64,000 nt of DNA. It comes from Poriferisodalis sp965208485 (GTDB lineage: Bacteria > Actinomycetota > Acidimicrobiia > Acidimicrobiales > Poriferisodalaceae). The position numbers and the translations under genes are program-made. Positions 1 to 9,132 of the stretch are shown here, piece by piece. The stretch lies in the NCBI RefSeq assembly GCF_965208485.1, contig NZ_OZ242344.1, positions 3,534,001 to 3,598,000 of the forward strand, in the 5' to 3' direction. The notes under the pieces are model-generated. The model was given only the letters and a program-made list of their open reading frames with translations, searched no databases and was not told the DNA's origin. The stretch's first letter is position 1. Every line of letters begins with the position of its first letter.

Positions 1-926
1 AGCCGGAGTCGGTCAGAAGACCGGACGACGCGGCGGCCGCCGCCGACCTCGGTAGCCCGGTGGGTGTGGCGGGCCACCTCCAGCACTCGCTCGACCGTGG
101 CGGCATCCGGTGGATGGGAGGTGCGGAGCCAGGCGCGGACGGCCCGGCGTGCCAGCGCCAGCGGCGCCGCTCGCAGTTCGGCGGCGCTGGTGGGGTCGAT
201 GCCGGCAGCGAGTTCGGCCAGCAGGTCGGTGTCGGCGGCCGCGGTGCCGGCGGCTCGCGCCAGCAGCGGCGCCACATCGCGACCGGCGATGTCGCACAGC
301 AGCGGGATCACCTCATGGCGCACACGGCTGCGCCAGAAGCGCGCGTCGGTGTTGGAGGGATCGCGCAAGGACTCGTAGCCGACCAGCTCGCAGATCCGTT
401 CGGTGTCTGCTCGCCGCAGCGCCAGCAGCGGGCGACGATCGGCGCGCATGGCAGCGAGGGCGTCGAGTGCGCCGCCCCGCAGCAGTTGCAGCAGCACGGT
501 CTCGGCCTGATCGTCGGCGGTGTGACCCAGCAGCGCATCGGGGCCGAGGGCGGCGTGGCGGGCCTCCCGGGCACGGGCTTGCAGGTTGGCGCCCGGTGCG
601 ATCTGCGGGCGCACGACACGCAGCGGCACATCCAGCCGGCGGCAGAGCGCCTCGACGTGGGCGGCCTCTGCATCGCCCGTGTCGCGCAGGCCGTGATCGA
701 CATGGACAGCGGCGACCGTTGCGTCGTGTGTGCTGTTGTGCTGCGCGTGCCGGCAGGCCAGCACCAGCAGAGCCGCCGAGTCGGGACCTCCGGACACCCC
801 GCAGACCAGCTTGGATTGGGTGAGGTCGCCGAACGTGCATCGCTCGAGCATCTGATCGAGTTCGGCACCCGATCCCGGTGCCCCAGCTCGATGGGCGCCG
901 CCGGGGGGATCAGGCGGCGGGGACAC
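1..926 (-). CDS. tilS: tRNA(Ile)-lysidine synthase TilS (C-terminus beyond window)
   Basis: Lysidine synthase converts the wobble cytidine of the tRNA-Ile CAU anticodon to lysidine in an ATP-dependent reaction in the cytoplasm. The reverse strand encodes the PP-loop ATP pyrophosphatase motif SGGPDSAALLVLA about 45 residues from the start. AAVHVDHGLR and LGHTADDQAETVLLQLLRGG follow, both hallmarks of TilS N-type ATPase domains. The likely start is GTG at 926, which overlaps the last codons of the upstream peptidase gene; ATG at 851 would also keep the PP-loop. The reading frame is open to the window edge, so the C-terminal tRNA-binding part is partly missing here. Family identity is clear; only the start is uncertain. 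Confidence 0.9.
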   Translation of the reverse strand, partial: MSPPPDPPGGAHRAGAPGSGAELDQMLERCTFGDLTQSKLVCGVSGGPDSAALLVLACRHAQHNSTHDATVAAVHVDHGLRDTGDAEAAHVEALCRRLDVPLRVVRPQIAPGANLQARAREARHAALGPDALLGHTADDQAETVLLQLLRGGALDALAAMRADRRPLLALRRADTERICELVGYESLRDPSNTDARFWRSRVRHEVIPLLCDIAGRDVAPLLARAAGTAAADTDLLAELAAGIDPTSAAELRAAPLALARRAVRAWLRTSHPPDAATVERVLEVARHTHRATEVGGGRRVVRSSDRLR

Positions 927-2034
927 GCTCCAGCCACGCTGTGGGGTTGCGGATCTCCGTCATGGACGGCAGGTGTTCGGCGCGTTCCCAGATGCGGTCC
1001 ACCGCTCGCGGGCCGCGCTCGGCCTCGATCTCGGCGATGAACTCCTCGCCGGCCCGGTACTGCGCCAGCTTGGCCTCGATGCCGAGGAGTCGCTGGAGGA
1101 GCCGGTTCATGCCGCGCGCGTTGCGGCGCCGGTGCGACATGACCAGCGCGAATCGCTCTGCGTCGGGAATGTGGCCACGGGCTGCCCGCGCCATCGTCAC
1201 GTCGCCGTGGCCTTCGACCAGGCTCATCATGCCGCCGACCTGGGCAATCAGGTCGCGCTGGTGCTCAGTGGCGAACACCGCCGCGAGGCCCCCTTCGCCC
1301 AGCAGGTCCTGGCCCTTGCGGCGCTGGATGACGAGGGTGCGCAGTCCTTCGCGCAGCCGCTCGGGATCGGGCTGCGCCTCATCGACCAGGCCGTTCACCA
1401 GCTTCAGGAAATGGGGACGCAGCCACGGCACGCCGGTGAACTGCGAACGGTGCGTCAGCTCGTGCAGCGCCAGCCACAGCCGGAACTGAGCCGGCACGAA
1501 TGCGTAGCGCTTCTCGGTGAGCAGGATGTTCGGGCCGACGAAATAGACGGTGTCGCCGGTCGTCTGGCTGTCGAGGCCGCTGGGGCCATCAAGGCCTCCC
1601 GGACCGGTGCCGTCGTGGGCAGTCTCGTCCTCGGATGCCCATAGCAGGTCGTACTGGCCCAGCACCCGCCGCGACATCCAGCCCAGCACCCCTCCCAGCT
1701 CGACGGCGCCCAAGGTGCGCGTCACGGTGGAGCTCGCCGCCGGTTCGCCGCCGGCGCCGGGTGCGCCGAGCAGTGGCTGCAGCAATCGTCGGAACGCAGC
1801 GATGTTGGCGTCGATCCAGCCGACGCGGTCGATGACCTCGGCGTGAGCCTCGCCAGGTGTCTCGAGGCCGGTCTCGATGGCGACGAGCTCGGCGGCAATC
1901 GGCACGAACCGGGCGAAGTCGGCGCGCAGCGGCTCAGCCAGATACGACTGGTACAGCGGCTCGGTGCCGGCAACCTTGACGGCGATCCGGCGCGCCAGAT
2001 CCCAGTCGACGTGCTCGTCGGCAGAGGCGCTCAC
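910..2034 (-). CDS. DUF2342-type zinc metallopeptidase (F420-biosynthesis-associated family)
   Basis: The 374-aa protein contains HELTHRSQF with the zincin HExxH pattern at residues 191-195, followed by GVPWLRPHF. Together these identify the actinobacterial DUF2342 family, also annotated as coenzyme F420 biosynthesis-associated protein or zinc-dependent metalloprotease. The exact substrate is not known for the family. Length and the alpha-rich flanks are normal for the group. It lies between a small membrane-protein gene (8-bp gap) and tilS, which overlaps its 3' end, so the three probably form one minus-strand operon. The pairing of this family with tilS is what one expects in actinobacteria, where hpt and ftsH often follow. 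Confidence 0.85.
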   Translation of the reverse strand: MSASADEHVDWDLARRIAVKVAGTEPLYQSYLAEPLRADFARFVPIAAELVAIETGLETPGEAHAEVIDRVGWIDANIAAFRRLLQPLLGAPGAGGEPAASSTVTRTLGAVELGGVLGWMSRRVLGQYDLLWASEDETAHDGTGPGGLDGPSGLDSQTTGDTVYFVGPNILLTEKRYAFVPAQFRLWLALHELTHRSQFTGVPWLRPHFLKLVNGLVDEAQPDPERLREGLRTLVIQRRKGQDLLGEGGLAAVFATEHQRDLIAQVGGMMSLVEGHGDVTMARAARGHIPDAERFALVMSHRRRNARGMNRLLQRLLGIEAKLAQYRAGEEFIAEIEAERGPRAVDRIWERAEHLPSMTEIRNPTAWLERVPAA

Positions 2035-2042
2035 CTGGGTGC

Positions 2043-2177
2043 TCAGCGCTTGGGGTACCGGGGTGCGACCACCTTCTGCACGTAGCCCACCACCAGCTTC
2101 GCGACGGTGGCGACCGTCGCCACGGTGAGCGGCACCGCCAACCAGTAGTGCCAGACCTGCGCACCCAGAAGCTCCAT
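2043..2177 (-). CDS. 44-aa single-pass membrane protein
   Basis: A short reading frame runs from ATG at 2177 to TGA at 2043, directly upstream of the DUF2342 gene. The peptide has one hydrophobic segment (about residues 13-33, including LAVPLTVATVATVAKLVVGY) and a basic C-terminus ending APRYPKR. The hydrophobic-then-basic layout suggests N-out or reverse-signal insertion in the membrane. I do not recognise a family. Its tight spacing to the downstream gene and its clean codon usage make it likely to be real although it is small. Confidence 0.6.
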   Translation of the reverse strand: MELLGAQVWHYWLAVPLTVATVATVAKLVVGYVQKVVAPRYPKR

Positions 2178-2313
2178 GCCGCCAGATATTAGTGGGTCAT
2201 GTGCTTCGGAACCCCCCTCGTGAGCGGCAGGCAGGCGCTGGTGCCGTGAGCCGCCGGTTGGCCGAGGGCACCGGTGCGAGAACCCTCAGTGGGCGGCTTG
2301 GCGGTGCCCCTAT

Positions 2314-2415
2314 CTGCAGGCCGTCGGCGTCGGCGATGCCGCCGGTGGTGGCGGTCAGCGTCTCGCCGGGCAGCGCTGTGCCGGTGATGCCGGGGAATCC
2401 GGTGGCCGCGCTGTT
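2314..2415 (-). pseudogene. Remnant of an Ig-like surface-repeat protein
   Basis: On the minus strand the translation reads ATGFPGITGTALPGETLTA and then TTGGIADADGL, a pattern typical of tandem Ig-like repeats in large actinobacterial surface proteins. Only about one repeat survives, with no start or stop of its own, between the housekeeping operon and the IS1595 fragment. It shows that a surface-protein gene once stood here and was removed, probably with the transposon activity that left the neighbouring debris. The family assignment rests on the repeat signature alone. Confidence 0.45.
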
Positions 2416-2454
2416 GGGCTCGGGGGCGGTCTGGGGGGCGGTGTTCTGCGTCGC

Positions 2455-2731
2455 CGAAGCGCCCGGCAAGCACCACCGCAAGGGCATCACGCTGCTCGAG
2501 CTCACCGAACTGTTCCCCGACGAGCAAGCGGCCCGCGTCTGGTTCGAGGCGCAGGTGTGGACTGGGCAGCGGTGCTGCGGGCACTGCGGATCGACCAGCA
2601 CGCACGAAGCGAAGCACAAGACGATGCCCTACAGGTGCCGCGACTGCCGCAAGTATTTCTCCGCCAAGACCGGCACCGCGCTGGAAGCGTCCAACGTGCC
2701 GCTCCGCAAGTGGGTGTTCGCGATCTGCCTC
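2455..2731 (+). mobile_element. IS1595-family transposase N-terminal fragment
   Basis: The translation contains KHHRKGITLLELTELFPDE, then a zinc ribbon with CGHCGS and CRDCRKYFSAKTGT, and then LEASNVPLRKWVFAI. This is the N-terminal zinc-ribbon and linker of IS1595-type transposases. The catalytic DDE region is absent: immediately after FAI the frame passes into a DNA methyltransferase beginning at its DPPF motif. No inverted repeats are evident. The piece is a remnant of about 90 codons and cannot transpose on its own. Confidence 0.75.
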
Positions 2732-4169
2732 GATCCGCCGTTCACCAGCCAGCGGCTCTACCACGCTCCGCTCGGCAGCAAGGCAGCGCACGCCAGCTTC
2801 GATGACACATGGAGCATGAGCGACTTCGCCGCCGAGTGGGCCGAGTTGCAGCAAGCCGCCGACACGTCGCTGCATCACACAGTCCTGGGCGCAGGGCTGA
2901 CAGCGGGCGAGTCGATGCAGGCGTACCTCACGTTCATGGCGCAGCGATTCATCGAGCTTCACCGCGTTCTCAAGCCGACCGGCTCGCTGTATCTGCACTG
3001 CGACGACAACGCGTCGCAGTGCCTCAAGCAGCTGCTCGACGCGGTGTTCGGCACGGCACGTTTCGAGAACGAGATCATCTGGCAGCGCGAGATAGGCACG
3101 AAGAACAGCGCGAAGCGTTACCCGCGCAACTACCGACCGGCTGTTCTTCTACGCCAAGTCTGAACATCGCGCTTGGGACTTGCAGACTGTTCCGTGGACG
3201 GATGAACAGATCAGCAAGTGGTACACGCTCGAAGACGAGCGAGGCAGGTTCACTCGGCTTCGGCTCAGGAATCCCAGCAGCAGAGGACTGAGCGAATGGC
3301 GCGGTCTGCGGCACGGTACCGGCTCGTGGAACGCGCCGAAGTCCGGGCACGATGCCGAGTGGATCGAGCGCGAGTTCATCGCTGGCTATCGCAGCGTCGA
3401 AGACGCCTCAGACCGGCTGGACGCGCTCGACGCGGCGGGTCTGCTGCACTGGCCGGACCAAGAGGGTGGCCTGCCGACGCTCAAGAAGTACCTCGCACAC
3501 GCAGACACCACGGTTCCGGTGGGTGACGTGTGGGCCGATCTGCCCGGTGGTCGCGGCCTTCCACCCAAAGAGCGCACCGGATGGCCGACACAGAAACCTC
3601 TAGCGCTCTTGGAGCGCATCATCTCAGCCAGCAGCAACGAGGGCGACATCGTGCTCGACCCGTTCGCAGGCTGCGCCACAGCGTGTGCGGCAACCGAACG
3701 GCTGGGCCGTCACTGGGCGGGCATCGACATTGACGAGGTGGCTGTGGGCATCACGCAGAAGCGGCTCCAACAGCACGCTGACGGCACTGCGTTCCTCGAT
3801 CTCTCGACACAGACCGTCTATCTGCCCGCGACCCCCCAGCGCACAGACGACGATGCACCGCGACGCTCGCCCAACATCCGAGCGATCCTGTGGCAGACGC
3901 TCGGCACGGGCGAGCGCAGGCCGTGTCCGGGCTGCGACCGAGCGAAGTGGCACGACGACTTCCACCTCGACCACATCGAGCCGAAATCCAAGGGCGGGCC
4001 GGACATCGACGCTAACCTGCAATTGCTGTGCGCCGCGTGCAACGGACGCAAGGGCAACCGGCTGACCATGAGCGAACTACGGGCGACATGGGGACTGCCG
4101 CCCGGAATCACGACAGAAGTTCCCTACAGCGAGCTAGGAGCAGCCAGTGGCCACGAAGCCGAAACGTGA
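2732..4169 (+). pseudogene. DNA methyltransferase-HNH fusion, N-truncated and frameshifted
   Basis: The sequence starts inside the methyltransferase at DPPFTSQRLYH (motif IV) and continues with LKPTGSLYLHCD. In a second frame it continues with WPTQKPLALLERIISASS and VLDPFAGCATACAATERLG (motif I region). That motif order fits a beta-class amino-methyltransferase. The C-terminus is an HNH nuclease domain with CPGC, FHLDHIEPKSKGG and LLCAACNGRKGN. An extra C near 3131-3133 breaks the frame: removing it restores NYDRLFFYAKSEHRAWDLQ. The residues normally preceding motif IV are replaced by the IS1595 fragment. The paralogue at 17.5 kb shows what the intact protein looks like. It is almost certainly non-functional as a methyltransferase; the HNH part might still be made from an internal start. 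Confidence 0.75.
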
Positions 4170-4278
4170 TCGGCGGGTGAAGCGATCCCGCATCTACCCG
4201 CCGGTACGTCAGACAGACCCGGACGCAACGCCTGAACAGGTCGCGCGGGCGTTGCTGCGCAAGCGCTCGAACCGGTAA
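4147..4278 (+). CDS. 43-aa basic protein downstream of the methyltransferase-HNH remnant
   Basis: A short frame opens with GTG at 4147, seven bases after a good ribosome-binding site (TAGGAG near 4133-4138), and ends at TAA 4276-4278. The product is rich in Lys and Arg in its first half (KPKRDRRVKRSR) and ends with an amphipathic helix including TPEQVARALLRK. It overlaps the last codons of the methyltransferase-HNH frame, which suggests translational coupling before that gene decayed. I do not know its function; small basic partners are common beside mobile methyltransferase genes. Confidence 0.5.
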   Translation: MATKPKRDRRVKRSRIYPPVRQTDPDATPEQVARALLRKRSNR

Positions 4279-4364
4279 TCGAGCGTGGTGGCCGGACGGC
4301 TGACGAGGCTTCCCTGCCGTCAACTATCCTACATAACCCCCCATCACTACGTGCGTTCTTCAGC
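4279..4364 (+). promoter_or_regulatory. Probable promoter region of the type I-E cas operon
   Basis: This is the only intergenic stretch upstream of cas3. It contains a short AT-richer run (CTATCCTACATAAC, about 4325-4338) that could supply a -10 element, in an otherwise GC-rich area. No convincing -35 or operator palindrome is visible. The call rests mostly on position. Confidence 0.3.
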
Positions 4365-7043
4365 ATGATCGACTCATGGCGAGCGTTCCTTGACCTGTGG
4401 GGCAAGTCACAGTCGCTGCAGGCGCCCTATCCATTGGTGTGCCATCTGTTGGACACGGCCGGTGCGGCTCAGGTGATCACGGAGCGCGTGCTGCCACACA
4501 GCTTGGCGACAGCGGTCGCGGGTCATGTCGGCGTTAGTTGCAGCGCCCAAGACTGGGCTGGCGCGGTTCGGGTGCTCGCTGGGTGGCATGACATAGGGAA
4601 GGCTTCGTGCGGTTTCCAGAACTTGGACAAGAGTGCCTGCCCTGACTGGGCACGCGGACATCGTGACTCGATTCGTGCCAGCGAACATGCGTTGACCGGT
4701 GCGTGGCTGACATGGGATCGGCTCGGGGACATCCCGACACGCACGCGTTCGAGAGTGGCTCAGATCATCGGCGGACATCACGGGTGCATTCCGCGGCTTG
4801 ACTTGCATCAACTGCAGGCGTGGGGCGGCGCGGCACAAGTCGACGAGAACCCGCCCAGCGAGCTCGAATCTGCCAGGCGGTGGTTGTGGGACACCCTCGA
4901 CGGCACCATCGGGACGCTGCCGGAAGTCGCTATGCCGACGCCCGCTGCGTCGGCTGCTCTCGCTGTCGTGGTGCTCGCCGACTGGGTGGCATCAGACGAG
5001 GCTCTCATCCATGAGCACCAGTCAGCGCTCGAGGCTGAAGGATTCGATGCCGGGCAGCATTATCAGCGGGCGCTGCGCCTCACCGAGTCCTACATGAAGG
5101 CTGCGGGCTTGGTCGCCCCGAAGAGACGGAAGCTGCCTGAGCCCGCGGACCTCATCGACGGTGACGAGCCGACATGGAGAGGTCTGCAAGCGAGCATCCA
5201 CAGAAGCTTCCACCCGACTAGCCCGGGTATCTCGGTGATCTGCGCTCCGACGGGGGAAGGCAAGACCGAGGCTGCGCTGATCGCCGCAGCGAAGTTCTCC
5301 GCAGCGTCAGAACGCCACGGGATGTTCTTCGCCATGCCCACCGTCGCCACAGCGGAAGGCTTGCACGACCGGCTCCGGAGATGCATCGAAAATCTCGCCC
5401 CGGACGACGATCTTCCGATCCTCCGACGAGTCCATTCGCAGGCGCTCTTGGCGGACAGCGACTCGAGCGCTGCCGTTTCAGACGACTCCGAGACCATGCG
5501 CGCAGCGGCTTCGTGGATGCGCGGGACACGCAAGTCCCTGCTGGCGCCGTTCGGTGTCGGGACGATCGACCAGGTGTTGCTCGGCGCACTGCGGGCGAAG
5601 CACTCGCCGCTGCGGATCCTCGGCGCAGCGTCCGGCGTACTGATCGTGGACGAGGTACACGCTCTGGACCCGTACATGCGCAAGCTGCTGTGCCGAGCCG
5701 TGGAGTGGCTGGCAGCTCTGGGCACGCCTGTCGTGATTTTGTCAGCGACGTTGCCGCCCAAGCGTGTCCGAGAATTGTGCTCGGCGTACCAAGAGGGCTG
5801 CGGAATCGTCGGCGACACACAAGCCGCTATGGATGGGTACCCGGCTTGGATTGGTTGGACTCCTGCTGATGGCTGGACCGGTGAAGCCTCACAAGCAAGC
5901 CGTAGCTGGGATCTGCGAATCGGAATCGACACGGTGGAGCGCAAGCAGGCAACGCGGCGCATCGCTGAGACGGCGCTGCATGCAGCAAATCACGACAACG
6001 GGCAATGCGTGCTGATCGTGCGCAGCACTGTCGCTGCGGCGCAGGAGACCTACCAAGCGATTCGAGAGCTAGACCCATCACTCGTCCCTGGCGAATCCGT
6101 CGAGACCATCCACTCGCGCTTGCCGCGGGGCGACAGACGGCGCAGGGCAGACAACATGCTCAGACGACTCGGCAGCGACACGAGCGATCGGCCCGAGCGG
6201 CTGATCGTGGTGGCCACTCAGGTCGTGGAGCAGTCATTCGACGTCGATTTCGACCTGTTGATCACAGACCCGGCACCGCTGCCTGCGCTGTTGCAGCGCG
6301 CTGGACGGGTGCGCCGGCATCGCACTCCCGCGGACGGCGAGTATGTGGGCACGACGGTCGTCTGGCCTCTCGACAGGCAGGGCGAGCCGAGTCATTGGTC
6401 GCCGATCTACTCCCGCGCCGATCTGATGGGCGCCCATGCGTGCATCACATCAGCGGACACCAAGTCGAGCCTCATGATTCGTGTGCCGGACGATGTTCCT
6501 GTGCTCGTGGAACGGGCAGATATCGAAGCCGAAGAGAAGTTCGAATTCGCCGACGAGGATGCGGCAGACGCGGCCGAGGCGACGCTGGCGCAACTGGTCC
6601 GCATCGACGCCGAGAAGTCGCTTGCCTCGAACTGGGCGATCCCGCCACCAAGACCTGATGCGCCATTGCATCTTCTGACGGGCCATCTCGACACCGACGA
6701 GACCCATCCCGGCACCCGGCACCAAGCCCACTCGACGCTGATAGTGCCCTGCATGAAGACGCCCGACGGCTGGACGCTCGCGGATGGCACCGTCATCGTT
6801 CACGAACCGCAACAGCACCCCTCGCTTGATGTCGTCCGCAAGGTATTCGAGGCGTCGATCCCGGTTTCGTACCCCAACCCCGGATGGTCCAGCGAACTTC
6901 CGCACCTCGCCGGCGCGTGGGATCGAACCCCTGTCGCGCAGGCTCAGATTCTTGATGTTTCCGCAGGGCCGTGCGACATCGGCGAATGGACACTCCGAGT
7001 CGACGGTGAGGCAGGGCTCGTCATCACGAAAGAGGCAGCGTGA
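4365..7043 (+). CDS. cas3: CRISPR-associated helicase/nuclease Cas3 (type I-E)
   Basis: This 892-aa protein is the effector nuclease-helicase recruited by Cascade to degrade target DNA. The N-terminal HD nuclease domain shows H27, the WHDIGK motif (H75, D76), H108 and the GGHHG pair at 136-140. The superfamily 2 helicase domain has Walker A APTGEGKT (294-301), the DEVH box (429-432) and SATLPP (460-465). Motif VI appears as LQRAGRVRRH. All catalytic motifs are present, so the protein should be active. Its stop overlaps the GTG start of cse1, placing it first in a single eight-gene operon. I see no sign of truncation. Confidence 0.95.
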   Translation: MIDSWRAFLDLWGKSQSLQAPYPLVCHLLDTAGAAQVITERVLPHSLATAVAGHVGVSCSAQDWAGAVRVLAGWHDIGKASCGFQNLDKSACPDWARGHRDSIRASEHALTGAWLTWDRLGDIPTRTRSRVAQIIGGHHGCIPRLDLHQLQAWGGAAQVDENPPSELESARRWLWDTLDGTIGTLPEVAMPTPAASAALAVVVLADWVASDEALIHEHQSALEAEGFDAGQHYQRALRLTESYMKAAGLVAPKRRKLPEPADLIDGDEPTWRGLQASIHRSFHPTSPGISVICAPTGEGKTEAALIAAAKFSAASERHGMFFAMPTVATAEGLHDRLRRCIENLAPDDDLPILRRVHSQALLADSDSSAAVSDDSETMRAAASWMRGTRKSLLAPFGVGTIDQVLLGALRAKHSPLRILGAASGVLIVDEVHALDPYMRKLLCRAVEWLAALGTPVVILSATLPPKRVRELCSAYQEGCGIVGDTQAAMDGYPAWIGWTPADGWTGEASQASRSWDLRIGIDTVERKQATRRIAETALHAANHDNGQCVLIVRSTVAAAQETYQAIRELDPSLVPGESVETIHSRLPRGDRRRRADNMLRRLGSDTSDRPERLIVVATQVVEQSFDVDFDLLITDPAPLPALLQRAGRVRRHRTPADGEYVGTTVVWPLDRQGEPSHWSPIYSRADLMGAHACITSADTKSSLMIRVPDDVPVLVERADIEAEEKFEFADEDAADAAEATLAQLVRIDAEKSLASNWAIPPPRPDAPLHLLTGHLDTDETHPGTRHQAHSTLIVPCMKTPDGWTLADGTVIVHEPQQHPSLDVVRKVFEASIPVSYPNPGWSSELPHLAGAWDRTPVAQAQILDVSAGPCDIGEWTLRVDGEAGLVITKEAA

Positions 7044-8563
7044 CCGGCAAGGGATTCAATCTCATCACCGACCCATGGATCCCCGTCGACGGCGGGCCGA
7101 TCTCTATTGAGGAAGCGCTCGTCAACGCCCACCAGATCGATGGTTGGCCATGCAGCGACCCCGCCTTCTCCGAAGCGCTCATGCGACTGCTCGTCCCGAT
7201 GACATACCGCATCACCGGCATGGACGACCATGACCATGAGTTATACCGCTGCGAATTCGCCGACCGACAACGACGCTTGCTCGACGAAGGCCGACTCGAC
7301 CCCGAATGCGTTCGCTCGTATCTGGACCAGCACCGGGACCGGTTCTGGCTCGTCAACCCGCCAGCTGGCCATGAACCCATTGCACAGGACTCTGCACTCA
7401 GCAGGATCGAGTGTCCAGACAAGCCCGCTAAAGCAGTGTTTGCATGGGCATCAACGAGCAGTCCGTCGCTGGGCCCACATGCGGCGACAGACATGATTGA
7501 GCCCGGCATTGCCGCTCAAGCACTGCTCACGCTGCGCCTGTTCTACGGTTGCGGCACGGTCACGGGGCACCCGGCCACCGGCAAGCCTCGAGGGAATGGG
7601 AAGAACCCACCGCTGCGCAACACCACGTCGCTGCATCCGGTTGGGAAGAATCTCGCTGCAACTCTCATCGCTCACATGATCCCGAAGCCTCATGACACGG
7701 TGTTCGGAGAAGCCTTCTGGGAGACGGAGAGCGTCCCGGGCCAAATCGCTCCCTACGCACGACGCGCGGGCATGCTTGAGCAGATCGCAGGTCGCCAGGA
7801 CAAGACGTTCTATTGGCACACGACCAACGGCTGCATCACTGGGTTTACGCTCGCTGCTGGCAGAGGGACTGCGCCGGATCTAGCGATAGAAGACCCGTAC
7901 ACCCTCGTGAGAGACGATCAGTCCCCTATCCGTCCACGCGAAGGGCGCGAATTCTGGCGGGAGGCACAATCGCTGCTCTTGAAGTCAGGTGACGATCAGT
8001 ACGCGCGGGTTCCGATCTTGGATTGGGCTCGCGATGGGGACAGCAGTGCAGAGAACTATCCGCCGAGTGAGTTCGGATGGGTGGCCTTTTCCCATCGAGG
8101 CGAGAGATCCAAACCGGTGGAACGCGCAAGCGTGTGCGCTCATGCCCCGGACCTCTTGGGCATCTTCCAACCTGACGCATCCCGACGATGCACCACGTTC
8201 TTGGCCCTCGCCGCAGATGCCGAGAGATTGATGTGTGATGAGGTGAAGTCCGCATTCCGAAAGGCAGGTGTGATTACTCGTAAGTCAAAGGCTGAGGAGA
8301 TCGCCGAGGTGCGGAAGCCCGCCCGTTCGGCCTATTGGCATCGAGCGGAAGCAGACTTTTGGCAAGTCGCCCGGGATGTCGTTGATGACGAGCATCTTGG
8401 CGAACGACTGAGGGAGCACGCACTCATCGGCTTCGACGATGCCACTGCGCATCTGATGCACGAGCGGCGCAGCCATCTTGCTGTGGTGGAGAGTCGACGG
8501 TGGATTGAACGCTGGCGCCGACAATCGAATGGATCGACCGACAGGGGAGATGTGACCGTATGA
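7040..8563 (+). CDS. cse1: Cascade large subunit Cse1/CasA (Cas8e)
   Basis: Cse1 recognises the PAM and recruits Cas3 in the type I-E Cascade complex. The 507-aa protein begins with the family hallmark FNLITDPWIPV at residues 5-15, and ends with a helical bundle rich in Arg and His as expected for the C-terminal four-helix region. The start is GTG at 7040, overlapping the cas3 stop by four bases. Its own stop overlaps the ATG of cse2. Length is normal for Cse1 (about 500 aa). Confidence 0.93.
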   Translation: MTGKGFNLITDPWIPVDGGPISIEEALVNAHQIDGWPCSDPAFSEALMRLLVPMTYRITGMDDHDHELYRCEFADRQRRLLDEGRLDPECVRSYLDQHRDRFWLVNPPAGHEPIAQDSALSRIECPDKPAKAVFAWASTSSPSLGPHAATDMIEPGIAAQALLTLRLFYGCGTVTGHPATGKPRGNGKNPPLRNTTSLHPVGKNLAATLIAHMIPKPHDTVFGEAFWETESVPGQIAPYARRAGMLEQIAGRQDKTFYWHTTNGCITGFTLAAGRGTAPDLAIEDPYTLVRDDQSPIRPREGREFWREAQSLLLKSGDDQYARVPILDWARDGDSSAENYPPSEFGWVAFSHRGERSKPVERASVCAHAPDLLGIFQPDASRRCTTFLALAADAERLMCDEVKSAFRKAGVITRKSKAEEIAEVRKPARSAYWHRAEADFWQVARDVVDDEHLGERLREHALIGFDDATAHLMHERRSHLAVVESRRWIERWRRQSNGSTDRGDVTV

Positions 8564-9132
8564 CGATCACGCAACAGCCGGACGGGTCCAGCACCTCGCG
8601 GAACGGTGCGTTCGTCGAGCATGTGCGACGAATTTCTGCTGATACCGGCAACCGTGCGCGACTGCGCCGATCGCTGCGCAACGGCAAGGTGATCGGCGAT
8701 GACGCATGGTGGTTGCTTGGCGGATGGCTGCCTGCCGATCTAGACGAAGCGCTGATCATGGCCCGCGTCGCTGCATGGTGTGCTACGCATCGCCAGACCG
8801 AATCCGCCCCTTGGCGCACGCCCGCAGGGGAATTGGCCCGCGCCGGTGTGAGGTTCAGCGATCAAGTGGCCCAGCGGTCGCTTGAAGGGATGACAGCGGA
8901 CGGGATCGAGACTCACGTTCGCATCGACCGCGTGAACCGCGTGATCGAGATGCTCCGCCCAGCGCCGGTGCGTATCGACTGGGCGCTCCTGATCGCTGAT
9001 CTATCCGCATTCTCACGCGGCGGTGATCGGGCACAGCGAGCTCGTCACCGCTGGTACCGCGACTTCCATCACTCCGATCTCAACAACAACGAATCAACCG
9101 AAAGGGATACCAATCATGACCAAGACCGATAG
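8560..9132 (+). CDS. cse2: Cascade small subunit Cse2/CasB (Cas11e)
   Basis: This 190-aa all-helical protein lies between cse1 and cas7, the invariant position of Cse2 in type I-E operons. Cse2 dimers stabilise the target-strand R-loop along the Cascade backbone. The segment ARLRRSLRNGKVIGDDAWWLL near the N-terminus resembles the RxxLRR region of the family, and the C-terminus is basic. It starts at ATG 8560 inside the end of cse1 and overlaps the start of cas7 by 17 bases. Identification rests on length, position and this motif. Confidence 0.88.
   Translation: MTITQQPDGSSTSRNGAFVEHVRRISADTGNRARLRRSLRNGKVIGDDAWWLLGGWLPADLDEALIMARVAAWCATHRQTESAPWRTPAGELARAGVRFSDQVAQRSLEGMTADGIETHVRIDRVNRVIEMLRPAPVRIDWALLIADLSAFSRGGDRAQRARHRWYRDFHHSDLNNNESTERDTNHDQDR

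Noticed and set aside
60..1040. A 326-codon plus-strand frame over tilS
   Set aside because: The opposite strand has the TilS PP-loop motif and family sequence throughout; the plus-strand frame has no recognisable protein features.
2192..2450. A long N-terminal extension of the transposase-methyltransferase chimera on the plus strand
   Set aside because: The minus strand here encodes an Ig-like surface repeat, so the plus-strand extension is a shadow and not part of a real protein.
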